Shown: in pieces, positions 41,856 through 50,180 of the stretch
How the letters are laid out: each line of letters starts with the position of its first letter
Position numbering within the stretch: the first letter of the stretch is position 1
Origin: Salibacterium qingdaonense
Lineage (GTDB): Bacteria > Bacillota > Bacilli > Bacillales > Marinococcaceae
DNA: 64,000 nucleotides
Direction of reading: 5' to 3'
Assembly: GCF_900114715.1 (NCBI RefSeq)
Contig: NZ_FOTY01000006.1
Coordinates: forward strand, 98,946 to 162,945
Program-made: the position numbers and the translations under genes
Notes under the pieces: generated by a model
Database searches by the model: none
The model's input: the letters and a program-made list of their open reading frames with translations, nothing else
Told to the model about the DNA's origin: nothing

Positions 41856-42202
41856 TATCTTCCACCTCTTTGTTTGATATAGCCAGATTCCTCTTTAAAT
41901 CAGCGATTATCGTGACAATATAAAGCATCACGGCTATTATTCATAAAATTGCGATGACTATTTATACTTTACGCTACCAGGCAGAAAGTATCAAACAGCA
42001 TATGAGCCGTATGTAGTTTATTTAAATCGTAAAGTACAAACTGTACGGATTTTATCTCCTTATTTCTACAAATGGCTCTTCCTATCGACAGTTTTGCTCT
42101 TTAATGCTTCGTTTTGTCTTTCAACATATGTCTGTTAAGATTTTTTTAACAAATCACTTATGACTGCAGTGGGACTAACTGATTGAAGAAAGGGGAACCA
42201 CA
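41856..42202. promoter_or_regulatory. Divergent control region between opuA and the second GbsR-like gene
   Basis: On the minus strand TTGATA (complement of 41989-41994), a 17-bp spacer and TAAAGT (complement of 41966-41971) make a promoter for opuAA with a long leader. Nearer the regulator gene, GTACA-AAC-TGTAC at 42034-42046 is a short inverted repeat flanked by AT-rich DNA and may be an operator. The 347-bp gap otherwise shows no gene. Confidence 0.55.
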
Positions 42203-42754
42203 ATGGCAGAATATGAAGATGAATTATGTACGGGCTGGGACGAACTACATGGGATCCGGCACCGCTTTATATCTGTAATGGCCCAGAATATGGGGCTTTA
42301 TAATATTACAGAAACAAACGGAAGATTGTACGGATCAGTCTTTTTCTCTGAGCAGCCGATGACACTTGATGACATGAGCGAAGCGCTTGAGATGAGCAAG
42401 ACCAGCATGAGCACCGGGGTACGGCAGCTGACGGAAGCTTCCATGCTGACACGCGTCTGGGAAAAAGGAGTGCGTAAAGACCTATATACTGCAGAAGTAG
42501 ACTGGTATCAATCGTTTACTTGTATCTTCGTCAACCGCTGGCGGGAAGCAGCCGACAACAACCATAAAGCTGCAATCGATGCCAGAGATCAGCTGGACCA
42601 ACTTCAGCAGAAAGCAAGGGAAAGCAGACTGCAGGAACAAATCGGCTATGATCTGGAGAAACTGGATTACGCCATTCATTACTACCGATGGCTGGATGAG
42701 GTCATAACTCTTTTTGAAAACGGAGAAATATTTGAGATTGTACCTAAGAAATAA
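42203..42754 (+). CDS. GbsR/OpcR-family transcriptional regulator (second copy)
   Basis: This 183-residue MarR-like winged-helix protein is similar in layout to the regulator at 16354-16893. It has NMGLYNITETNGRLYGSVFF, then the helix-turn-helix with recognition core MSKTSMSTGVRQL near residue 70, then VWEKGVRKDLY. Divergent placement from opuA suggests it represses betaine uptake when osmolytes are plentiful, as OpcR or GbsR do in Bacillus subtilis. AAAGGGG precedes the ATG. The ligand pocket cannot be judged from sequence. Having one such regulator at each betaine locus suggests separate control. Confidence 0.9.
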   Translation: MAEYEDELCTGWDELHGIRHRFISVMAQNMGLYNITETNGRLYGSVFFSEQPMTLDDMSEALEMSKTSMSTGVRQLTEASMLTRVWEKGVRKDLYTAEVDWYQSFTCIFVNRWREAADNNHKAAIDARDQLDQLQQKARESRLQEQIGYDLEKLDYAIHYYRWLDEVITLFENGEIFEIVPKK

Positions 42755-42789
42755 AGGGAACAGTATCCTCTGATCTGTTCCCTTTATTT
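42749..42789 (+). terminator. Terminator overlapping the stop of the second GbsR-like gene
   Basis: The perfect 15-bp arms AAATAAAGGGAACAG / CTGTTCCCTTTATTT include the TAA stop codon. A T-rich 3' arm is built into the stem. Confidence 0.8.
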
Positions 42790-42873
42790 CTGTTTTTAAA
42801 TATGCTTTTTGTATGTATATTATGTTATGGTGAAAGACATAGAATTTCTTATACAGAAAGGGGCGGCTTCTGC

Positions 42874-43395
42874 TTGGAATTACATGAAATTATTCAGAAC
42901 CGACGCGAAATTACCAACTTTAAAGACACACCCATTCCAGAAGATAGCATGCAGAAATTAATGGATGCTGCTGCTCTTGCTCCTGCCGGCAATAATCTTC
43001 CTTCCCGTGAATTCATTGTCGTCCGCAGAAAAGAGACATTAGCACGTCTTGCAAAGACGCCGGCCACTGTATCCTGGGTGGAACACGCAGCGGCTGCTGT
43101 TGTGGTCACCGGCAGGCCGGATGTCAGTAAGTACTGGCTGCAGGATTCCTCCATTGCCTGTGGATTCTTGTGGCTGGCTGCTGTAAACGAGGGGCTTGGC
43201 GGCGCATTTGGGGCTGTATATCATGCTCAGGATGCCGGGGAAACAGAAAAACGGGAAGCACACGTGCGCGGTGTTCTGGATATTCCAGCAGACAGACATA
43301 TTACCGCCATCCTCGGATTCGGCTGGCCGGTTTCCCACCCCGGAGCCAAAACACCTCCGGAAAACAGTGAACTTCTGCATGACGAAACATTTTAA
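42874..43395 (+). CDS. Nitroreductase-family protein
   Basis: A TTG start at 42874 after AAAGGGGCGG gives a 173-residue protein starting MELHEIIQNRREITNF, the normal start of the nitroreductase fold with the FMN-phosphate-binding RR. Other features are DAAALAPAGNNLPSREF near residue 35 and ILGFGWPVSHPG near 150, which close the FMN site. Such enzymes use NAD(P)H and FMN to reduce nitro compounds, quinones or flavins. The substrate is unknown. It has no clear operon partner and is followed by a 635-bp non-coding stretch. Confidence 0.9.
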   Translation: MELHEIIQNRREITNFKDTPIPEDSMQKLMDAAALAPAGNNLPSREFIVVRRKETLARLAKTPATVSWVEHAAAAVVVTGRPDVSKYWLQDSSIACGFLWLAAVNEGLGGAFGAVYHAQDAGETEKREAHVRGVLDIPADRHITAILGFGWPVSHPGAKTPPENSELLHDETF

Positions 43396-43440
43396 GCGTA
43401 ACGATAGAAAAGGGGCTGTATTAAAAGCCATTAAACGTTA

Positions 43441-43740
43441 AGGCATCCGCTGCAGGCGGACGCTTGCACTCCAGAGCACAAGGGCGACATCGGTTCGCCG
43501 GGCTCACCGTGTCTTCTTTGCACTCCGGAGTACAAGGGCGACATCGGCTCGCTGGGGCTCACCGTGTCTTCTTTGCCGCGGGCAGCGCCTCAGCTACATG
43601 GTGGTAAAGGAGGATCGGCTAAGTTCGGCACGTCCTGTGCCGGCGCCCGTCACAGGACGTGACCGGTTTTAGCCGGCGAACTGCTAAAATGGAGTCGCCG
43701 CCTTCCGCTCCTGCCCGTGATTCCATTCTCTTTATCAAAA
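43441..43740. repeat. Extragenic repeat region with a 54-bp duplication and hairpins
   Basis: After the nitroreductase gene lies non-coding DNA. A 54-bp unit starting TGCACTCC, with GGGCGACATCGG and CACCGTGTCTTCTTT inside, occurs at 43465 and again at 43519 with few changes. Downstream, CACGTCCTGTG (43629-43639) and CACAGGACGTG (43651-43661) form a perfect inverted repeat. GC-rich words such as CCGCTGCAGGCGGACGCTT and CCGCGGGCAGCGCCTCAG look like the dispersed extragenic sequences of Bacillaceae. There is no gene. Confidence 0.7.
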
Positions 43741-44027
43741 GAAGAGTCTGGGACAGAAGAACATGAGGCGGTAGATAACACGAATGTTCCGGGTCACTTA
43801 TCAAAAGCCGTATAAAAGCGGAGCTAAAATGCTTCGTCTCCTGCGGGAACAGCACGAGTCTCAAGACCCCGCAGGAAGCGGTTTTCTTCCGAGGAGGCTT
43901 GAGCCGTGCCCGCGGAAAGCGAAGCATTTTGGCGCAGCGGCTTGTCTCAGCAACGAAAAATACCGAACGATTTCAAAAAATTGTTCGGTATTTTTCTATC
44001 TTATAGAAGTTTTGTCCCAGACTTTTC
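43741..44027. repeat. MITE-like element with AGTCTGGGACA inverted ends
   Basis: The left end, AAGAGTCTGGGACAGAAG (43742-43759), and the right end, TTTTGTCCCAGACTTTTC (44010-44027), are inverted copies. Inside, AAAATGCTTCG (43826-43836) pairs with CGAAGCATTTT (43920-43930). Within that lie CTCCTGCGGG against CCCCGCAGGA and CTCAAG against CTTGAG, which predict a branched hairpin. The element encodes no protein. It may be a small non-autonomous mobile element or a mobile terminator; a flanking duplication is not obvious. Confidence 0.6.
43956..43995. terminator. Bidirectional terminator near the sugar ABC operon end
   Basis: AAAAATACCGAACGA and TTGTTCGGTATTTTT flank a short loop, with A/T tracts on both sides. 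It lies 36 bp past the stop of the last sugar-permease gene, which reads toward it, inside the MITE-like element. Confidence 0.85.
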
Positions 44028-44030
44028 TGC

Positions 44031-44852
44031 TTACCCTTTCACTGAACCCGCGAGCAGTCCTCTTACGAAATACTTTCCAAGCAGAATATAGACAAGCAGC
44101 GTCGGCATAGCAGCAAGAAGTGCGCCGGCCATCTGTACGTTCCACTCCACAATCTGACTGCCGGACAAATTCTGCAGAGCCACCATGACCGGCTGACTGT
44201 CCGAGTTGGTAATGGTAACAGCAAACAAAAATTCATTCCATATATTCGTAAACTGCCAAATGGCAACAACAACAAAGCCGGTAATCGAAAGCGGAATCAT
44301 GATTCTTCTGAAAATCCCGAGAAATCCTGCGCCGTCTATTTTTGCCGCTTCAATCATGGTGTCTGGAATACTTGCGTAGAAGTTGCGGAACATGAGGGTC
44401 GTAATAGGGAGACCATATACAACGTGGGTTAAAATAAGCCCCCAGATCGTATTGTAAAGATCAATCGTGCGCAGAAACTGAATAAGAGGGATTAAAATAC
44501 TCTGGTAAGGAATGAACATTCCAAACAACATGAGCGTAAACAACAATTCAGAACCTTTAAACTTCCACTTCGACAGTACATATCCATTCATGGCTCCAAG
44601 AAGAGCCGAAAGCAGCGTGGCCGGAATAACAAGATAGAAACTGTTCATCACATTTGGAGCAAGTTCCATAAACGCCCGGCCGTAGCTGCTGAAATCAATA
44701 CCAGAGGGCAGTTCCCACATCGTACTTAACGATACCTCTTCAAGCGGCTTCAGACTCGTCACGATAATCACGTACACCGGGGATAAAAAGACAACAGCCA
44801 GAGCCAGCAGTACCGCGTATTTAAAGATATTCGTCCAACGAAGAACTGTCAT
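44031..44852 (-). CDS. Sugar ABC transporter permease, MalG-like
   Basis: This 273-residue inner-membrane permease has six hydrophobic segments. The EAA loop is visible as EAAKIDGAGFLGIFRRIMIPLS near residue 190 (core EAAKIDGAGFL). The N-terminus VFLSPVYVIIVTSLKPLEE and C-terminus LLGKYFVRGLLAGSVKG are typical of the carbohydrate uptake 1 (CUT1) family MalG component. It works with the permease encoded just upstream, overlapping it by 4 bp, and the lipoprotein at 45876-47213. No ATPase gene is present, as is usual where a shared MsmX-type ATPase is used. The sugar is unknown. Confidence 0.93.
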   Translation of the reverse strand: MTVLRWTNIFKYAVLLALAVVFLSPVYVIIVTSLKPLEEVSLSTMWELPSGIDFSSYGRAFMELAPNVMNSFYLVIPATLLSALLGAMNGYVLSKWKFKGSELLFTLMLFGMFIPYQSILIPLIQFLRTIDLYNTIWGLILTHVVYGLPITTLMFRNFYASIPDTMIEAAKIDGAGFLGIFRRIMIPLSITGFVVVAIWQFTNIWNEFLFAVTITNSDSQPVMVALQNLSGSQIVEWNVQMAGALLAAMPTLLVYILLGKYFVRGLLAGSVKG

Positions 44853-45784
44853 CGGTTTTCCCCCTTCCGGTTATACCAAAGATACGGCACGATGAAGACC
44901 GCAACCAGTACCAGCATAATAATCGCAATCGCCGCCCCTTGCGCGTAATAGTTTCCCCGGAATGTCGTCTCAAACATATAAACACCCGGTACATCGGTTA
45001 CAAAGTTAGCTCCCGACCCTGTCATTGCATAGACGAGGTCGAAAATTTTCAGCGAAATGTGTGCCATAATAATAACGACACTTACGGTTATCGGCATCAG
45101 CATCGGGATAACCACTCTCCGGTAAACCTGTCCTTCACTTGCTCCGTCCACACGCGCTGCTTCCCGGAGTTCCTCTGGTATTCCCCGGAGACCGGCAAGA
45201 TACATCGCCAGCGAAAAGCCGGTCATCTGCCAGACTGCCGCAATCACAACAGCAAGGATGGCCACCGGCAGACCAAACTCGATCGCCCCCCACTGAAATC
45301 CAGCCAGAATATTTGTATCCGTGTACCATCGCGGCTGTATGCCAAATACTCCAAGAAACTGATTGAAACCAGTGGAAGGGTTCAGAAGCCACTGCCATAC
45401 CACACCGGTAACAACAAACGACAACGCCATCGGAAACAGAAAAATATTACGAAATATCGATTCCCCTTTCAACTTCTGATCCAGAAGAATGGCTGTCCCC
45501 ATACCGAGCACAATAACCATTCCAATGAAAAACAAGGTGAAAAAAAGCGTATTCCGAAGGTCCGCCTGAAAGCGGAAGTCACTGAATAAATACAAATAGT
45601 TCGATAAGCCGGCAAATGAAAAGTCAGGGGTCAACGTGTTCCAGTTACTAAACGAAACGTACCCCGTCCAGCTGATAAATCCATAGACAAACACGGCAAT
45701 CAGAATCAGCGAAGGAGCAAGAAAAGCCGCCGCTGTCCACTGATCCCGCGTGATACGTCTCCTGCGTACCGTTTTTCCAGCCAT
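44849..45784 (-). CDS. Sugar ABC transporter permease, MalF-like
   Basis: The start is the ATG at 45784 after AGGAGAGG; a TTG seven codons earlier overlaps that box and is rejected. The 311-residue permease begins with a basic segment (GKTVRRRRITRDQW) and has six hydrophobic helices. Its EAA loop is EAARVDGASEGQVYRRVVIP near residue 215 (core EAARVDGAS). It pairs with the MalG-like permease to form the channel of a CUT1-type importer for oligosaccharides or glycosides. A weak attenuator separates it from the binding-protein gene. Confidence 0.93.
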   Translation of the reverse strand: MAGKTVRRRRITRDQWTAAAFLAPSLILIAVFVYGFISWTGYVSFSNWNTLTPDFSFAGLSNYLYLFSDFRFQADLRNTLFFTLFFIGMVIVLGMGTAILLDQKLKGESIFRNIFLFPMALSFVVTGVVWQWLLNPSTGFNQFLGVFGIQPRWYTDTNILAGFQWGAIEFGLPVAILAVVIAAVWQMTGFSLAMYLAGLRGIPEELREAARVDGASEGQVYRRVVIPMLMPITVSVVIIMAHISLKIFDLVYAMTGSGANFVTDVPGVYMFETTFRGNYYAQGAAIAIIMLVLVAVFIVPYLWYNRKGENR

Positions 45785-45834
45785 AACAATCCTCTCCTGA
45801 TACAATCCTGATTTCTTCCTGCGATAAGAAAAGC

Positions 45835-45860
45835 CCGGCCGTTCTCAGCAGAAGGGCCGG
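45835..45860 (-). terminator. Weak terminator/attenuator between the binding-protein and permease genes
   Basis: CCGGCC / GGCCGG with a loop is followed on the minus strand by a short GCTTTTC tract. Such partial terminators commonly give higher expression of the binding protein than of the permeases. Confidence 0.55.
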
Positions 45861-45875
45861 ACCCTGTACAGCATG

Positions 45876-47213
45876 TTATTCCTGCGAACGGGCACTCTCC
45901 AGTGATTGCAGCAATCGCTCTGTATCCCCTTGGGTCACAAAGATATTTACTGCCTGATTGGCTTTGGTCAAGTATCCTTCTGATGCAGCCGACCCGTGGG
46001 CGAGACTCGGTGCCAGGCTGGCTTCCCGGAAATCTTCAATTGTATCTGTTCCGTACTCATCGTAGTTGCTCTCATCGGCGTCCACCCGTGCCGGTATCGA
46101 GCCTTTCAACGGATTGAACGTGTCCTGCCCTTCCACCGAGCCAAGCAGCGCGAGGAATTGCTTCACCTGATCTTCATTCTCCACTCCGCTTGGAAGTCCG
46201 AATGTGTCCGAAATCACCATGAAGTTCCCTTCTGTTTCCGGAAAGGCAAAGTAGCCGAAATCTTCGTTTACTTCCATCTCCAGATCGTTACTGAAATAGC
46301 CTTTCGCCCAGTCCCCCATATTAATCATCGCTGCCTCCCCTTCGCTGACAAGCTGCGCAGAATCCTGCCAGTTCCGGGACGCATGATCTTCATTGACGTA
46401 GCCGAGCATCTGTTTAAACGTTTCAGCCGCTTCTACCACGCGCTCATCATCAAACGCAATCTCTCCGTCCCAAAGCGCCTGATAATCTTCAGGTCCGAGT
46501 GTTCCAAGCAGAATATTTTCAAAGATCTGTGTAGCTGTCCAAGCCTCTTTATCTCCAAGGGCAAGTGGTGTCACACCGGCTGCCTGCAGTTCATCAGCAA
46601 CTTCCATGAATTCTTCAAAAGTCGAAGGCGGCTCAAGACCGTTCTCTTCAAACACACTCATGTTATAAAAAATGACGTTGCCGCGATGAATGTTGACTGG
46701 TACCGAATAAATATTCCCATCCTGGCTGACCATATCTATCAGCTCTCCCGGAAATTTGTCCATCAACCCTTCTTCTTCATAAAAATCGTTCAGCGGTTCC
46801 ATCTTATCCGCGGCCACCCAGCTCTGGTTCAGCTCTTCGCCGGCATGAACCTGGAAGGTGGAAGGCGGGTCATTTCCCTGCATCCTCGTGGCAAGCACCG
46901 CTTTAGCATTCGTTCCAGCCCCTCCGGCTACGGCTGCATTTTCCACCGTTATGTCCGGATGCTCTTCCTGAAATAAATCAATGAGCGCATTCAATCCGGC
47001 TTCTTCCCCAGCGCCGGTCCACCAGCTGAAAATTTCAAGATCCGCCTCGGAACCATTTCCACCGGACGCTTCTTGACTTCCGCCGCTTTCTCCGGTTTCA
47101 CCAGTCTCCTGTTCTTCTTCTCCCCCGCTTTCTGTCCCTGAATTCTCAGCTCCACAGGCCGCCATCATCATAATGAGCCCCAGCAGTCCAATCCAAAGCA
47201 TTCCTTTTTTCAT
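45876..47213 (-). CDS. Sugar ABC transporter substrate-binding lipoprotein
   Basis: This 445-residue lipoprotein has lipobox MAAC (MMMAACGAENS) and an acidic Ser/Gly/Glu linker of about 40 residues. The extracellular solute-binding family 1 fold follows: LEIFSWWTGAGEEAGLNAL near residue 60, FQEEHPDITVENAAV, then AMINMGDWAKGYF near 300. The family binds oligosaccharides. It leads the transporter operon. A cre-like site and a TATAAT box lie just upstream, and the two-component system encoded further upstream probably controls it. The ligand is unknown. Confidence 0.93.
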   Translation of the reverse strand: MKKGMLWIGLLGLIMMMAACGAENSGTESGGEEEQETGETGESGGSQEASGGNGSEADLEIFSWWTGAGEEAGLNALIDLFQEEHPDITVENAAVAGGAGTNAKAVLATRMQGNDPPSTFQVHAGEELNQSWVAADKMEPLNDFYEEEGLMDKFPGELIDMVSQDGNIYSVPVNIHRGNVIFYNMSVFEENGLEPPSTFEEFMEVADELQAAGVTPLALGDKEAWTATQIFENILLGTLGPEDYQALWDGEIAFDDERVVEAAETFKQMLGYVNEDHASRNWQDSAQLVSEGEAAMINMGDWAKGYFSNDLEMEVNEDFGYFAFPETEGNFMVISDTFGLPSGVENEDQVKQFLALLGSVEGQDTFNPLKGSIPARVDADESNYDEYGTDTIEDFREASLAPSLAHGSAASEGYLTKANQAVNIFVTQGDTERLLQSLESARSQE

Positions 47214-47240
47214 GATTCTCCCCCTTTTCGAGCGAAATTA

Positions 47241-47266
47241 TGATAACGCTTACAAATATAATTATA
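47241..47266 (-). promoter_or_regulatory. Promoter and cre-like site for the sugar ABC operon
   Basis: On the minus strand a TATAAT box (complement of 47261-47266) is followed at the expected transcription start by TGTAAGCGTTATCA (complement of 47241-47254). That matches the CcpA cre consensus TGWAANCGNTNWCA in one orientation with one mismatch. It suggests glucose repression by CcpA. The -35 is poor, consistent with activation by the neighbouring AraC-type response regulator. Confidence 0.6.
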
Positions 47267-47322
47267 AAGGGTGACAGGCTGTTTCTATAAGATAAACAAT
47301 CTGTACATTCTTATGAATATCT

Positions 47323-48726
47323 TCATTTTTTTAAGATGCTGTTCTGATACTGTTTCGGAGATAGAGAGTAGTGTTTTTTAAACACGCGGCTGAAATAGTT
47401 TGGATCTCTATATCCGACCATATAACTTATTTCTTTCAGGCTGTATGTCTGCTTTTTCAAAAGCTCAACTGCTTTTTCGAGTCTTTTCCGGGTAACATAG
47501 TCCGTCAGGTTCTCCCCCATTGTTGTTTTAAACAACTGCGAGAAATAGGAAGCACTTATTCCTGCATGTGCCGCCGCATCTTCGAGCGTTAACGAAGCTG
47601 CAGGATTTTCATCAATCCATGCTTTCGTCCGCTGCATCTTATCAAGGGAGCGGTAGTACTGCCGGACTTTGATACAGCTCGACCGAATCAGTTCAAACCA
47701 GTCGTCATCGCTTTTCATCCGGTGCGGCTCTTCTTCCGGTCCATCGATACGTCTGTCACGGAGTATCTGCTTGATACTATAGTACAGTTCCTCTGTCTTC
47801 CTGTTTTTCTCCGACGCCTCCATCAACTGCAGCACGTACGGCATGGCCTTTTGAATATCAGCTTCCTTTACGGCTTCCCGGATTTTATCCAGCGTGTTGT
47901 GCGTATCATTTTCAAACGAACCTTCATTTTCCTTTTTTTTCTGAAGGTGAACGAGGGCTTCCACATAGGAGCGGGATAGGTTTCCGCCCTTCCCGGACAG
48001 CTTTCCTGTCCCAATCAGAAATGAACCCCCGCGTTCGCGCTGGATTCTTTTTTCGAGCCGCGCTGGTTCATTTAGAGACAAGCGTGAACTGCTTATCATA
48101 CATACGATGACCTGCTGTCCCTCTTCCTGATTTACAATCACGTCATCCGATGTCCATCTGTTCAGCTCCTCAGCAGTTAAAACAAACGTTTGATGATGTT
48201 CTTTTTCGATGACGAGAAAAAAACCGGATTCCATTTCCGGATACAACTCGTTCAACAGGCCGTCTGTCCCTGGTGTATCGTGAATGATATAAGAGAGCAG
48301 AAGCTGCTTTGCGCGTTTTAGATTATGCTCCTCCTGCTTCCACTGCTTCCTTTCTTCCTTGATATCTTCCATAACCCGGCGGACTGCTTCCACGGTTTCT
48401 TCTTTTTTGCCCGGTTTCAGGATATATTCCTTCACCCCCAGTTTCATGGATTTCCTGGCATAATCAAAAGAATCGTAGGCTGTTACCATAATGAAATGAA
48501 CGGACGGGAGAAACGTCTGAATTCGTTCCACGGCTTCCATCCCATCGATTCCCGGCATTTTAATATCCATCAGAATAATATCCGGTTCATGCTTTGCTGC
48601 AAGCTCCACCGCCATTCTCCCGTTTACTGCTTCTGCGGTAACGGAATGCGAGGGAAACTGTTCTTCCAGAAACCTTCGCATCGCTTTACGTTCCAGCATT
48701 TCGTCTTCAGCGATCATAATATTCAT
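47323..48726 (-). CDS. YesN-like response regulator with AraC-type DNA-binding domain
   Basis: This 467-residue regulator has an N-terminal receiver domain: acidic pocket AEDEMLE, phosphoacceptor in IILMDIKMPGIDGM (Asp near 55) and lysine in YILKPGKKEE. The middle 200 residues are not recognised. The C-terminal 100 residues hold two AraC helix-turn-helix units (AHAGISASYFSQLFK and LKEISYMVGYRDPNYFSRVFK). It probably activates the sugar ABC operon that lies 110 bp downstream on the same strand. It overlaps the sensor kinase gene by 4 bp. Confidence 0.95.
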   Translation of the reverse strand: MNIMIAEDEMLERKAMRRFLEEQFPSHSVTAEAVNGRMAVELAAKHEPDIILMDIKMPGIDGMEAVERIQTFLPSVHFIMVTAYDSFDYARKSMKLGVKEYILKPGKKEETVEAVRRVMEDIKEERKQWKQEEHNLKRAKQLLLSYIIHDTPGTDGLLNELYPEMESGFFLVIEKEHHQTFVLTAEELNRWTSDDVIVNQEEGQQVIVCMISSSRLSLNEPARLEKRIQRERGGSFLIGTGKLSGKGGNLSRSYVEALVHLQKKKENEGSFENDTHNTLDKIREAVKEADIQKAMPYVLQLMEASEKNRKTEELYYSIKQILRDRRIDGPEEEPHRMKSDDDWFELIRSSCIKVRQYYRSLDKMQRTKAWIDENPAASLTLEDAAAHAGISASYFSQLFKTTMGENLTDYVTRKRLEKAVELLKKQTYSLKEISYMVGYRDPNYFSRVFKKHYSLSPKQYQNSILKK

Positions 48727-50180
48727 CCTTCTCCTCCTCCCGCGGCACCCGGCTCCTGTTTTGGCAGATAAAGCCGGATTCTGGTACCTCTGTTTTGTAC
48801 CGACGTCATCTCCATTACCTTGTCCGTCTGGTAGAATAATTGCAGGCGCCGGCGTACATTCACCAGACCAAGCCCGGTGGAATGCCCGACATGATCATCA
48901 TCCGGACGGTCCGGGTCAAATATATGCTGCAGTTGATGCTCTGTCATGCCAATCCCGTCATCCATCACTTCCACCACCGCCTGTTCTGCTTCATTATTGA
49001 TTTGAACAGTTATCGTGCCCCCTTCTTCCAGCGGCTCTACTCCGTGAATGAAGGCATTCTCAACAAGAGGCTGCAGAACCAGCCGCGGCACACGTACAGA
49101 CAGCGCATCCTGATCCATATCCATATGAAAGGCAACCCTCCCCTGAAACCGCGTTTCCTGGATATGAAAATAACTTTCCACCGCGTTCACTTCTTCTCTC
49201 AAAGCCACCGACTTATCAATGTTTCCCAGATTATACCGAAGGAGCACTGACACAGACTCCATCAGCCTCGATGTATGATCCGCCTCTTCCAGATAGGCCA
49301 TCTTTGAAACCGTATTCAACGTATTGAATAAAAAATGTGGATTTATCTGATTCTGCAAATGTTTCAGTTCCAGTTCCTTCATTAAATGGTCCATCTCTGC
49401 CTTTTCTTTCATTTCTTCCACGTACATACTGATGTCTTCACGCATCTGATTAAACGTGTCACCCAGCAGTTTCATTTCATCACTGGATTGAATACGGACT
49501 GGTTCTCCTTCAAAATTCCCTCCCGACACTTCTTCTGCGGCTTCGGAGAGCTGCTGCAGCGGCCGGTTTAATCCGGCTGCGAACCAGAATGCAAAGAAGA
49601 CCGCAATCATAACTGTCGTCAGAAACAAAAACATCGTAAAGATCCCAAACGCTTCTTTTCTTTGCTGCAAATCCGCATAGAACTGTTGATATTCTGTCAG
49701 TTCCCTATCAATGAGAGTCAGCGTATTCTCCTGAATATAAGAGGCTGTGTTCCGCGTTTCCTGCAGATAAGCGGTGTAGCGCTCAATATCGTCCTGAAGA
49801 ACAAAACCGACGGTAATCTCACTGTTTTCAATTAAAGAGTCAATCAGATTCAGATAATTCGACTCCTGAATTTCACCTTTTGCAGCCCCGCTTTCCTCCA
49901 GCTTGGCCGCCTGTTCGCTTAAATCCGTACGGCCGGCATAATAGGCGTTCAGATTCTCCTGCGATGGATCGCGGACATAAGCGTTGGTATCTTCATAAAG
50001 GGCATCGGCCTGCTGGGAGATCGTGTTGAAAAGAAGGAAGCGTTCAAAACTGGTATTATATTCATCCATCAACCGGCTCGAACTGATATATATGGAAACG
50101 GAAACAATATGGAATAATAAAATGAATACAAAGAAATAGAAAAGGAGTTTCCCCCGTATGGAAGTGAAAATAGTCTTCAA
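48723..50180 (-). CDS. YesM-like sensor histidine kinase
   Basis: This 485-residue membrane kinase has transmembrane helices near residues 12-30 and 180-205 with an extracellular sensor region between them. A HAMP domain follows (FAAGLNRPLQQLSEAAEEV region), then the His_kinase domain with NQINPHFLFNTLN, where the His is the likely phosphoacceptor. The ATP-binding domain holds LVLQPLVENAFIHG and STGLGLVNVRRRL. It belongs to the LytS/YesM group that partners AraC-type response regulators. It overlaps both neighbours by 4 bp, tying it to the binding protein and regulator. Confidence 0.95.
   Translation of the reverse strand: MKTIFTSIRGKLLFYFFVFILLFHIVSVSIYISSSRLMDEYNTSFERFLLFNTISQQADALYEDTNAYVRDPSQENLNAYYAGRTDLSEQAAKLEESGAAKGEIQESNYLNLIDSLIENSEITVGFVLQDDIERYTAYLQETRNTASYIQENTLTLIDRELTEYQQFYADLQQRKEAFGIFTMFLFLTTVMIAVFFAFWFAAGLNRPLQQLSEAAEEVSGGNFEGEPVRIQSSDEMKLLGDTFNQMREDISMYVEEMKEKAEMDHLMKELELKHLQNQINPHFLFNTLNTVSKMAYLEEADHTSRLMESVSVLLRYNLGNIDKSVALREEVNAVESYFHIQETRFQGRVAFHMDMDQDALSVRVPRLVLQPLVENAFIHGVEPLEEGGTITVQINNEAEQAVVEVMDDGIGMTEHQLQHIFDPDRPDDDHVGHSTGLGLVNVRRRLQLFYQTDKVMEMTSVQNRGTRIRLYLPKQEPGAAGGGEG

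Noticed and set aside
45996..46976. 326-codon plus-strand frame
   Set aside because: It is antisense to the sugar-binding lipoprotein gene.
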